From Prosthecobacter vanneervenii (GTDB taxonomy: Bacteria > Verrucomicrobiota > Verrucomicrobiia > Verrucomicrobiales > Verrucomicrobiaceae), in contig NZ_JACHIG010000010.1 in the NCBI RefSeq assembly GCF_014203095.1, positions 62,001 to 126,000 on the forward strand: DNA of 64,000 nucleotides, read 5' to 3'. The notes beneath the pieces were generated by a model. The model made no database searches, was not told where the DNA came from, and worked only from the letters and a program-made list of their open reading frames with translations. Shown one piece after another: positions 33,746-40,973 of this stretch (the first letter of the stretch is position 1; each line of letters begins with the position of its first letter). The translations under genes were made by a program, and so were the position numbers.

Positions 33746-34558
33746 TTAATGAGCGGCTGCTTTCGGAGCGGCTGCCTCAGCTTCCGTGGTCTTTTTGAGT
33801 GCGCCAGCGGACTGCTCCTTGGCCCATGCGTCGTATTCAGCGGAAGGAATCACTTCCAGGATGGCTTTCATCTGGGCGTGGCCTGGGCCGCAAAGCTGGC
33901 CGCAGATGATGTCCCAGCTGCCTTCTTTGACGGGCTTGAACCACATGTGGGCCTTCACGCCAGGAGTGGCGTCCTGCGCGGCGCGCATGGGGACCAGTGC
34001 GAGATTGTGAATCACGTCCTTGCTGGCCACATCGACGATCACCGGGCGGCCGACAGGCAGCTTCATGGTGCCGGGGTTGACGAAGTCATCCTTGCCGTTC
34101 GGATCATGGAGATCCTTGCCCATGGTATTGGTGGCGCCGTCCACATTGCGGAGGTCCCAAGTGCTCAGAAGGGAGTCGTTGCCAGGATACTGGAAGTTCC
34201 AAAGGAACTTTTCGCCGAGGGCGCGCATGCGGACCGTGTCGGGGGATGTGGGATATTCATCGGCCTGGCGGGACCAGAGGGGGAAGGCAAAACCGAGCAG
34301 AAGGATGGCCTCCACGATGATGACACCGATTTCGATATGGGTGGTGGCATGGCCACGGAAACCCTGATAGTCGGCCTTGGCGGTCTTCTTCTGACGGAAA
34401 CGGTAGAATGTGATGGCGAGGTAGATGGACCAGCCGACGCCCAGAACGAGCATGAACCAGTGCACAAAGCCCAGCATGTGGTCAACGAGCCCGCCGTGTT
34501 CGGAGGCGTTCGGAGTCTGGCCGATCAGGGTGTTGATGGAATCGAGTGAAAATGACAT
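33746..34558 (-). CDS. coxB: Cytochrome c oxidase subunit II
   Basis: This 270-residue protein has two N-terminal membrane helices (about residues 25-48 and 78-100) and a periplasmic cupredoxin domain. The CuA site is complete: His in Asp-Val-Ile-His-Asn-Leu, then Cys-Gly-Gln-Leu-Cys-Gly-Pro-Gly-His-Ala-Gln-Met. It accepts electrons from cytochrome c and passes them to haem a of subunit I. There is no fused cytochrome c domain, so a separate carrier such as the upstream monoheme cytochrome is needed. It is the last oxidase gene of the operon, unlike the usual order with coxB first. Confidence 0.95.
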   Translation of the reverse strand: MSFSLDSINTLIGQTPNASEHGGLVDHMLGFVHWFMLVLGVGWSIYLAITFYRFRQKKTAKADYQGFRGHATTHIEIGVIIVEAILLLGFAFPLWSRQADEYPTSPDTVRMRALGEKFLWNFQYPGNDSLLSTWDLRNVDGATNTMGKDLHDPNGKDDFVNPGTMKLPVGRPVIVDVASKDVIHNLALVPMRAAQDATPGVKAHMWFKPVKEGSWDIICGQLCGPGHAQMKAILEVIPSAEYDAWAKEQSAGALKKTTEAEAAAPKAAAH

Positions 34559-34585
34559 AGGGAGCTAAAGGAGGGAGGGGGGAAA

Positions 34586-34786
34586 TCAGGCGGTGGCTTC
34601 GAGCTGCGAATGGGTGCGCTGGCGGCGCACCATGGTGTACACGATGCAGGCAGCGCAGGCGAACATGAAGGCCAGCACAATCAGCATGAAGAGAATGGCG
34701 AAGCCCTGGGCCTGGCCAATGAGGCTGCCTTTGTCAGCCATGCAGGTGGCGCAGGCGAGGATGGAGGATGAAGGCGCGATGATCAT
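34586..34786 (-). CDS. Tiny membrane protein in oxidase operon
   Basis: This 66-residue protein has an N-terminal Cys-rich segment (Ile-Leu-Ala-Cys-Ala-Thr-Cys-Met) and one long helix (about residues 28-52, Phe-Ala-Ile-Leu-Phe-Met-Leu-Ile-Val-Leu), followed by a basic tail. It is in the minus-strand operon between coxB and another small membrane gene, with gaps of 27 and 3 bp. It could be an accessory oxidase subunit. I do not recognise a family. Confidence 0.6.
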   Translation of the reverse strand: MIIAPSSSILACATCMADKGSLIGQAQGFAILFMLIVLAFMFACAACIVYTMVRRQRTHSQLEATA

Positions 34787-34789
34787 GGC

Positions 34790-34996
34790 TCAGACAATGA
34801 TGGTGCGCATTTTTTTGACCAGATACCACACGCCGTAGGCGATCAGGCCCAGGCAGAGCAGACCGGCGTAGTTCTTCAAACCTGCAGCGCCCGCATTGGC
34901 GGCTTCCTCAGGCATGAAATGCATCCACATCCAGAACGCGGCATCGCACAGAATGGCGAAGACGAGAAAGACGATGTGGAAGTGCTTGAGGGACAT
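34790..34996 (-). CDS. Tiny membrane protein in oxidase operon
   Basis: This 68-residue protein has two predicted helices (Ile-Val-Phe-Leu-Val-Phe-Ala-Ile-Leu-Cys and Leu-Leu-Cys-Leu-Gly-Leu-Ile-Ala-Tyr-Gly-Val-Trp). It lies 26 bp after the subunit IV gene and 3 bp before the other tiny gene, in operon order. It may be an assembly or structural subunit. No family assignment is possible by eye. Confidence 0.6.
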   Translation of the reverse strand: MSLKHFHIVFLVFAILCDAAFWMWMHFMPEEAANAGAAGLKNYAGLLCLGLIAYGVWYLVKKMRTIIV

Positions 34997-35022
34997 GGCC
35001 GTGAGGGCGTGCAGGCTCAGAA

Positions 35023-35355
35023 TTACAACTGGTCGGCCGGCGTGTAGAAGCCGGAGAAAGTGAGAGGATCTTCGTGGGAGAAGATGAAAAGGGCGAAGAG
35101 CACGACTGCAAACACCACCGTGAAGGCGAGGATCTTGTAAATGATGCTGCGCTCGTGATTAAGGTGCATGAAGATCAGCGCCACGAGAGCTGCCTTGAAG
35201 GTGGCCAGGATCATGCCGAGCAGGATGTTCTGACCGTGTGTGGGCAGCTCCACGTAGGACAGCCCCACCGTAGCGGCTGAAAGGGCGATCAAAAGCCCCC
35301 CGATGATGAAGTACTTTTTGATCGACTTCTGGATTTCTTCGACGTTGTCGGCCAT
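35023..35355 (-). CDS. Cytochrome c oxidase subunit IV (prokaryotic, CtaF-like)
   Basis: This 110-residue protein has three membrane helices. The Ala-Thr-Phe-Lys-Ala-Ala-Leu-Val-Ala-Leu-Ile-Phe-Met-His-Leu segment (about residues 50-65) is the hallmark of the caa3/aa3 oxidase subunit IV family. The last residues (Phe-Ser-Gly-Phe-Tyr-Thr-Pro) are hydrophilic. It is a small structural subunit that stabilises the aa3 oxidase and comes 21 bp after coxC. Confidence 0.88.
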   Translation of the reverse strand: MADNVEEIQKSIKKYFIIGGLLIALSAATVGLSYVELPTHGQNILLGMILATFKAALVALIFMHLNHERSIIYKILAFTVVFAVVLFALFIFSHEDPLTFSGFYTPADQL

Positions 35356-35376
35356 GGCAGATGGAAGGTAGAGATT

Positions 35377-36726
35377 TTACAGGAGATACAGAAGCGGGAA
35401 GAGGAAGATCCACACGAGATCGACGAAGTGCCAGAACAGGCCGCCGACTTCAACGCGATTGGCGAGGTGCTCAGGGTCCTGACGCAGGCGCTTGCCATCA
35501 AAAACCAGGAAGTAGAGCAGGACCAGAGCACCAGCGACCACGTGAAGGCCGTGAAGGCCTGTCAGGGTGAAGTAAATGGCGTAGTAGGTGTTCAGCTTTG
35601 GAGTGAAGTTGGAGAAGAAGGTGATGTCCTTCTTTTCAAGGACCACCGTGGGGTGGTGGGCATGTGCGTCTCCGTGACCTTCGGCAGGAGCATGGGCTTC
35701 AGCGCCGTGCTTGTCGCCATGGCCTTCACCAGCAGCCGGGGGAGTGGCGGAGTGCAGCTTGAAGAAGAGGGCTTCTTTCTGCAGGGTGGCGGAGCGGTTC
35801 TTGTCGCGGGTCGGGTAATTCTTGGCGAACTCTTCGAAGTGGTGGTCGCGGTTGGCGATGAAGGCCTTCTGCCAAGCCTCACCAAGATAACGGTGATCGA
35901 AAGCGAGTGATTTCTCAGACTGGGCAACGCCGCGGGCATCCACACCGTCCACTTCCAGGGTCATCTTATCGTCCGCCAGCTTGCCGGTGGCGGTGGTGCC
36001 GTCACGGAAGGTGATGGTGCTGTCGGTGTAACCAAAGATCTCGGAGGGCTTGGCAGCAACCTTGAAAGGAGAGGTGGCGGTCAGCTTGATGGTGGCCTGG
36101 CTCTTCTTGTCCGCATTAGCTTTTTTGACAGCCTCTGCTTTGAGGGCACCGAAGGAGGCAGCGTCCAAGGAGATTTCCTTGCCGTCTTCGGTTTTGAACT
36201 TCGCGGCTCCGCCTTCAATGAAGGGCACCACATAACCAACGGGGTCGGCTGACACGGCGCTCTGCTTCAGAGGGATGCTGATGTTCAGCTCGGTGATGCC
36301 TTCAAACTTCACCTGATAACCATGGGGAAGATGGCCGGTGAGGAGAGTGCCGTCCGTGAGCTTCACGGCATAATGGGCAAACTTGGCCTTGTACTCGAGG
36401 CTCTTGTTGAACATGAACACTGCCGCGCAGATCACGGTGATGGCCATGTTGAGGCGGTAGAGACCGAACTTGCGCAGCTTGAGCATGGCCCAAGCCATGA
36501 CGACGGTCACGGAGGAGGCGATGAGCACCACGGTGTTGACGAAACCGAGGGTCACGTCAAGATCGTGAACCGGCCAGGGATAGTCGGCACCGACGCGGAG
36601 GAAGATGTACGCGGAGAACAGGCCGCCGAAGAGCATGACTTCCGAGGCCAGGAAGAGCCAGATGCCGATCTTGGCATTGTAAAGACCGGTGTCTGGACGG
36701 GCGTGAACGGTGTAGGGGATGTCCAT
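35377..36726 (-). CDS. coxC: Cytochrome c oxidase subunit III with large internal insertion
   Basis: This 449-residue protein begins with three COX3 helices (about 18-45, 60-84, 89-115; Phe-Leu-Ala-Ser-Glu-Val-Met-Leu-Phe-Gly-Gly-Leu-Phe at the first) and ends with the typical Tyr-Phe-Thr-Leu-Thr-Gly-Leu-His-Gly-Leu-His-Val helix and a Phe-Trp-His-Phe-Val-Asp-Leu-Val-Trp-Ile-Phe helix. Between residues about 117 and 370 is an extra hydrophilic region, beta-rich with Lys/Asp/Thr, ending in a His-rich stretch (about 335-358). Usual COX3 proteins have a short loop here. The frame is intact and the ends are normal, so it is a true insertion. Confidence 0.9.
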   Translation of the reverse strand: MDIPYTVHARPDTGLYNAKIGIWLFLASEVMLFGGLFSAYIFLRVGADYPWPVHDLDVTLGFVNTVVLIASSVTVVMAWAMLKLRKFGLYRLNMAITVICAAVFMFNKSLEYKAKFAHYAVKLTDGTLLTGHLPHGYQVKFEGITELNISIPLKQSAVSADPVGYVVPFIEGGAAKFKTEDGKEISLDAASFGALKAEAVKKANADKKSQATIKLTATSPFKVAAKPSEIFGYTDSTITFRDGTTATGKLADDKMTLEVDGVDARGVAQSEKSLAFDHRYLGEAWQKAFIANRDHHFEEFAKNYPTRDKNRSATLQKEALFFKLHSATPPAAGEGHGDKHGAEAHAPAEGHGDAHAHHPTVVLEKKDITFFSNFTPKLNTYYAIYFTLTGLHGLHVVAGALVLLYFLVFDGKRLRQDPEHLANRVEVGGLFWHFVDLVWIFLFPLLYLL

Positions 36727-36762
36727 TGAAGTAGTCGCGGTGCGCGGTTGGTAGTTCGCGGA

Positions 36763-38715
36763 TTAGTGATGAGCGAGCACCTTGTCGGCGGCAGGCTTGG
36801 TCTCGGGTTTGCCGGGCTCGGATTCCCACTGAGGATAGAAGTCCGTAGGATGGCCGGGAACGCTGTACTCATACGGGCCACGATGAGCGACGGGGTCGAA
36901 CAGGAAGTTGCCGTGCGGAGGAGGAGTGGGGGTAGCCCATTCCAGAGTGGTGGCGTTCCAGGGATTGTCGCTGGTCGACTTCTTGCCGCCTTTGAGGCTG
37001 AACCAGAAGTTGATGATGAACGGGATCTGGCCGAGGGCGAGGATGAAGGCGCCAACGGACATGACGATGTTCAGGGAGAGCATGTTGTCCGGGATGTTCA
37101 GACCGAAGACGGAACCGATCTCGTGCGTCAGCTTGGTGGACCAGTTGCTGAAGCCGGAGGTGTTTTCGAAGTACTTGCCGCCATCATACCAGCGGCGGTG
37201 GAAGCCGGCCATACCCTGAATGAACATGGGGGCGAACACGAGGTTCATGCCGAGAAGGGAAGGCCAGAAGTGCAGCTTGCCCAGGGTGTCGTTCATGAAA
37301 CGGCCGGTGAATTTCGGGAACCAGTGATAGACACCTGCGAAGAGGGCGAAGATCGTGCCCGGAGCCACCACGTAGTGGAAGTGACCGATCACGTAATAGG
37401 TGTCATGCATGGCGAGGTCGATGAACGAGAAGGCCAGCGGCAGACCTGTCAGACCACCGATACCGAACATGGGCAGGAAGGCGGAGGCGAAGAGCATCTG
37501 TGTATTGAAGCGGATGGAGCCGCCCCAGAGGGAGATCATCAAGCAGGTGAGAAGGATCACAGACGGCACCGAGATCATGACCGTGGTGATCTGGAAGTAG
37601 GTGGACATCATGGTGCCCATGCCGGTGAGGTACATGTGGTGGGCCCAGACCAGGAAGCTCAGGAAGCCGAGGGTGAGCACGGAGTACACCATGGACTTGT
37701 AGCCCCAGAGAGGACGGCGGGCATTGCAAGGAATGACGTCCGTCAGGATGGCGAAGGCCGGAAGGATGAGAACGTACACCTCAGGATGGGCCAGGAACCA
37801 AAAGAGGTGCTGGTAGAGGAGAGGGCTGCCACCGCCAGAGATGTCGAGATGCTTGCCACCTTCCATCAGGCCGGTGGGAAGGTAGAAGGAGGAGCCGAAC
37901 ACGCGGTCAGAAAGCTGCAGGATGGCCGCCACTTCGAGAGGCGGGAAGGCCAGCAGGAGCAGGAAGGCGGTGACGAACATGGCCCAGCAGAAGAAGGGCA
38001 TCTTCATCCAACCCAGGCCCTTGGTGCGCAGGTTGATGATGGTGGCGATGAAATTGACAGAGCCGAGGAGGGAGGCGGAGATGTTGAACACCATCGCGCT
38101 CAGCCACCAGGTATGGCCGTGATTCCAGATGCTGGTCACACCGATGTTGGCGGTGGAGGCCAGGGGGGAATACATTGTCCAACCGGTCTGCACCGGGCCG
38201 GTGCCGACGAAGAAGCTGTAGAACATGAGCACGCCGCTGATGAAGAACAGCCAGTAGCTGGCCATGTTCAGGCGGGGGAAGGCCATGTCGATGGTGCCGA
38301 TCTGCAGCGGCATCACAAAGTTGCCGAAGGCGGCGAAGCCGAGGGGCACAATGCCGAAGAACACCATGATGGTGCCGTGCATGGCGCCGAGCATGTTGTA
38401 GAGCTCGCCATTGAGGGAGCCGTCTGCATTGAGCCAGCGGCCAAACATGCCTTCAAAGATACCGCTAGCGACAGGCAGGGAGCGGATGAAGTCCACACCG
38501 GGGACCGGGACGCCCGGATAGGCGATGCTCCAGCGCATGAGGAGCATGAGGAAGAAGCCGAAGAGCAGGAAGATCAACCCCGAGAGGCCATACTGAAGAC
38601 CGATGGTCTTATGATCACAGGAGAAAATGTACTTCGAGATGAAGCCTTGTTCATGGTGCCCGTGATCGTCATGCGAGTGACCGTGGGCGTGATCGTGTGT
38701 AGTGGCGGCGCTCAT
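36763..38715 (-). CDS. coxA: Cytochrome c oxidase subunit I (aa3-type, haem-copper)
   Basis: This 650-residue catalytic subunit has twelve-plus helices. The CuB/Tyr site is Ala-His-Pro-Glu-Val-Tyr with Val-Leu-Ile-Leu-Pro-Ala-Phe, the two other CuB His are in Ala-His-His-Met-Tyr-Leu, and haem ligands are in Val-Ile-Gly-His-Phe-His-Tyr-Val. The Glu of the proton channel (Pro-Glu-Val) marks an A1-type oxidase. It reduces O2 to water and pumps protons. The first 25 residues are a His/Asp-rich tail (about nine His), not seen in typical subunit I. The gene lies between a cupredoxin-like gene and coxC, without coxB next to it. Confidence 0.96.
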   Translation of the reverse strand: MSAATTHDHAHGHSHDDHGHHEQGFISKYIFSCDHKTIGLQYGLSGLIFLLFGFFLMLLMRWSIAYPGVPVPGVDFIRSLPVASGIFEGMFGRWLNADGSLNGELYNMLGAMHGTIMVFFGIVPLGFAAFGNFVMPLQIGTIDMAFPRLNMASYWLFFISGVLMFYSFFVGTGPVQTGWTMYSPLASTANIGVTSIWNHGHTWWLSAMVFNISASLLGSVNFIATIINLRTKGLGWMKMPFFCWAMFVTAFLLLLAFPPLEVAAILQLSDRVFGSSFYLPTGLMEGGKHLDISGGGSPLLYQHLFWFLAHPEVYVLILPAFAILTDVIPCNARRPLWGYKSMVYSVLTLGFLSFLVWAHHMYLTGMGTMMSTYFQITTVMISVPSVILLTCLMISLWGGSIRFNTQMLFASAFLPMFGIGGLTGLPLAFSFIDLAMHDTYYVIGHFHYVVAPGTIFALFAGVYHWFPKFTGRFMNDTLGKLHFWPSLLGMNLVFAPMFIQGMAGFHRRWYDGGKYFENTSGFSNWSTKLTHEIGSVFGLNIPDNMLSLNIVMSVGAFILALGQIPFIINFWFSLKGGKKSTSDNPWNATTLEWATPTPPPHGNFLFDPVAHRGPYEYSVPGHPTDFYPQWESEPGKPETKPAADKVLAHH

Positions 38716-38735
38716 AGCTTAGAATCTAAAGGGTA

Positions 38736-39539
38736 TCAGAGGGTGTGGGCCTTGGCGAAGTCGAATTCGAAATCAGCCGTGGCTTTGCCATCACGGACTG
38801 TGACGGTGTGGGTGATGGTTTGCGGGAACTGCGGGTGCCAGGCTTCGACAACGTAATCGCCGTCGGCCAAGGCTCTGGAAATGGAGAAGCGGCCATCTGC
38901 GGACGAGACAGCGCTGTGGGCACCTTCGTGAACGAACACCCATGCGTTCATCCAGCGGTGCACATCGCACTCCAAGCGGTAGATGCCAGGAGCGTTGAAG
39001 GCTTTTACGTTTTCATCCCCACGGGAAGGCTGGCCAAAATTGTCGATATTGGCGGTTTTTCCCCGCCCTTCATAGCGAGCCACGCGGATGTTGTGGAAGG
39101 TAAGATCGCTGTTGTGGAAGCGTACTGTCTGGCCGGGCTGGATGGACACAGTATGCGGGACGAATTCGCACTTGGTCTGGTCGATGAGCGGAGCTGCGGA
39201 GGCATTGCTGGCACGCTGGCTGCCACGCACGGTGATCACGGCATCGGCAAGCGCTCCGTCAGGAGAGACCTTCCATGTGGGATCGGCAATGTCGCCATGG
39301 CCGGTACAAAACGGATTGCCACCGACGTCCACGATCTTCTGAAGCTTGGCGGCATCGGCTCCCTTCAGGGTCACCTTCCCTGAGATGCTCGGGGTTTCAG
39401 CGATCTCGACAGCAGGGGAGAGCTCTGCCTGAGCAGCCGCCTCAGGCGCTTTGCCGCAGCTTACATTCGCGATCAGCATGACGACTCCGAAGGCAGCGCT
39501 GGCTGCCTGGCGGGAGACGGTATGCTTCACACGGGTCAT
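38736..39539 (-). CDS. Exported cupredoxin-like protein with regulatory-like C-terminal domain
   Basis: This 267-residue protein has an export signal ending Asn-Val-Ser-Cys (Cys28; an imperfect lipobox). The central domain (about 95-205) has type-1-copper-like residues: His149 in Phe-His-Asn-Ile, then Cys191-Asp-Val-His194-Arg-Trp-Met197, matching the Cys-x-x-His-x-x-Met pattern. The last 60 residues (Ala-Asp-Gly-Arg-Phe-Ser-Ile, Gly-Asp-Tyr-Val-Val-Glu-Ala-Trp-His) look like a carboxypeptidase-regulatory-like beta sandwich. It could carry electrons or metal to the oxidase. It sits 12 bp after the monoheme cytochrome gene and 20 bp before coxA. Confidence 0.75.
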   Translation of the reverse strand: MTRVKHTVSRQAASAAFGVVMLIANVSCGKAPEAAAQAELSPAVEIAETPSISGKVTLKGADAAKLQKIVDVGGNPFCTGHGDIADPTWKVSPDGALADAVITVRGSQRASNASAAPLIDQTKCEFVPHTVSIQPGQTVRFHNSDLTFHNIRVARYEGRGKTANIDNFGQPSRGDENVKAFNAPGIYRLECDVHRWMNAWVFVHEGAHSAVSSADGRFSISRALADGDYVVEAWHPQFPQTITHTVTVRDGKATADFEFDFAKAHTL

Positions 39540-39551
39540 CGCAGTTTAAAG

Positions 39552-40268
39552 TTACTTGGCGGCGGCGGCAGTTGCACCTGGGCCGGCAGGAATGTCGCCA
39601 GGGATGTCCTTCTTGGCGAAGGGCTCCAGGTCAGCAGCGGTCCACTGGGAGGTGCGCTTCTCTTCGTCACGGACTTTCTGCACCATTTCCTTGGTGATCA
39701 TGGTGGCTTCGTTACCCCAGGTATTGCGGATGTAGGTCAGCACGTTGGCGAGGTCTTGGGAGGACATGGCAGCGCCGAAGGGCTGCATGCCGCCGGGGGT
39801 GTTGAAGGCCTGGCCTTTGACAGTCACAGGGCCAGTCAGACCGTGCTGCACAATGCGGACAAGGCGCTCAGTGCCGCCCAGAACGTACTCAGAGCCAGCC
39901 AGAGGAGGGAACTGGCCGGGGATACCGCCACCGTTGCCCTGATGGCAACCGCCGCAGACGGAGTAGCCGCTGGCGCCTTTTTTCATGGCGAGAGCGAAAG
40001 GATCCAGAGCTGCACCAGCACCAGCACCGCCGGGGCGGGGGTCGCCGCTGCCAGAGCTGACAAAGAGATTGCTGGACTCAAAGCTCACGCCTGCACCGTT
40101 CATGATGGGGCCAAGCTGGCCGCCGGCAATGATGGCGACGAGCATGAGCAGGAAGATCGCCCAAAGAGGGGCGGGCTGGTTTTGAGGAGCAAGATCTTCC
40201 TTCTCGCGCTTCACGGCAGAGTGAAGGCGGTCGAGATCGGTGCTGTCGGGATGGGCGGGTGCGCTCAT
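39552..40268 (-). CDS. Membrane-anchored monoheme cytochrome c
   Basis: This 238-residue protein has one membrane helix (about residues 35-55, Ala-Ile-Phe-Leu-Leu-Met-Leu-Val-Ala-Ile-Ile) and a Gly/Ala-rich linker. The cytochrome c domain has the haem site Cys-Gly-Gly-Cys-His (about 105-109) and a candidate axial Met in Gly-Gly-Met-Gln-Pro-Phe. Its position between CcoO-like and oxidase genes makes it the likely carrier from ACIII to the CuA site. An Ala/Gly/Pro tail of about 15 residues ends the protein. Confidence 0.88.
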   Translation of the reverse strand: MSAPAHPDSTDLDRLHSAVKREKEDLAPQNQPAPLWAIFLLMLVAIIAGGQLGPIMNGAGVSFESSNLFVSSGSGDPRPGGAGAGAALDPFALAMKKGASGYSVCGGCHQGNGGGIPGQFPPLAGSEYVLGGTERLVRIVQHGLTGPVTVKGQAFNTPGGMQPFGAAMSSQDLANVLTYIRNTWGNEATMITKEMVQKVRDEEKRTSQWTAADLEPFAKKDIPGDIPAGPGATAAAAK

Positions 40269-40292
40269 GGGGCGTGCGGTTCGCGAGAGGGG

Positions 40293-40973
40293 CTACTTTT
40301 TGGCGGGAGCGGCAGCGACGGCTGCGCTCTGTCCGGGGACGGGGTAATCCTTTTTCAAGGAGAGAAGGTATTCGACGAGGCGGTCGGCTTCCGGAGTCGG
40401 AACGACTTCGTAGCCAGCAGGAGGGGCGAAGTGTTTTGGCAGCTTGAGTGCGCGTTCAGACTCAGGACCCTGGATCTTCTGCAGCTTGTAGAGCTGCTTG
40501 TAGGACGGCATCGTGCTCCAGTCATGCACCGAGCGAGGGGCATACAGGTGGACGTGAAGAGCATTCACATCAGGAGCGCGCCAGCCGTAGTTGGCGAGGT
40601 CCGGACCAACGCGCTGGATGCCGAGGAGGGCGTACTTTTCGCTGAGGTAATCGCGAAGCACATTGGAACGGACAGGAGCCGCAGGGCGTCCTTCCTGATC
40701 CTGGCCCCAGCCTTTGTACCAGCCGTCCAGACCGAGCTGAATGGGGCGGATCATCTGGGTGTGGCACTGGTTGCAGCCCTCGCGGACATAGACAAGCTGG
40801 CCCTGACCATTGACTGGAGCAGGAGGGAAATAGCCTTCAACGCCGTCCTTGTCCTTGTCGTAAGCGACGGGGGTGAGAGCTTCGTACTTCATCGCCGGGA
40901 GGACGATGAGGCAGAGCCAAGGCAGGCCGAAAGAGGCGGCCAGACCAAGAATGAAAGTGCGGAAGTTCATCAT
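40293..40973 (-). CDS. ccoO: cbb3-type oxidase subunit II-like monoheme cytochrome (CcoO-like)
   Basis: This 226-residue protein has a membrane anchor (Phe-Ile-Leu-Gly-Leu-Ala-Ala-Ser-Phe-Gly-Leu-Pro-Trp) and the CcoO/FixO haem segment Val-Tyr-Val-Arg-Glu-Gly-Cys-Asn-Gln-Cys-His-Thr-Gln-Met-Ile-Arg-Pro. The downstream Val-Gly-Pro-Asp-Leu-Ala-Asn-Tyr-Gly and Met-Pro-Ser-Tyr elements are typical of the family. A CcoO normally feeds electrons to CcoN; here the partner CcoN-like protein appears non-catalytic. It overlaps the preceding CcoN-like gene by 4 bp, so translation is coupled. No ccoP or ccoQ is nearby. Confidence 0.85.
   Translation of the reverse strand: MMNFRTFILGLAASFGLPWLCLIVLPAMKYEALTPVAYDKDKDGVEGYFPPAPVNGQGQLVYVREGCNQCHTQMIRPIQLGLDGWYKGWGQDQEGRPAAPVRSNVLRDYLSEKYALLGIQRVGPDLANYGWRAPDVNALHVHLYAPRSVHDWSTMPSYKQLYKLQKIQGPESERALKLPKHFAPPAGYEVVPTPEADRLVEYLLSLKKDYPVPGQSAAVAAAPAKK

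Noticed and set aside
36748..38856. Long plus-strand frame opposite coxA (about 700 codons)
   Set aside because: It is the mirror of coxA, which is certain. The composition is rich in Glu, Gly, His and Asp without hydrophobic core segments.
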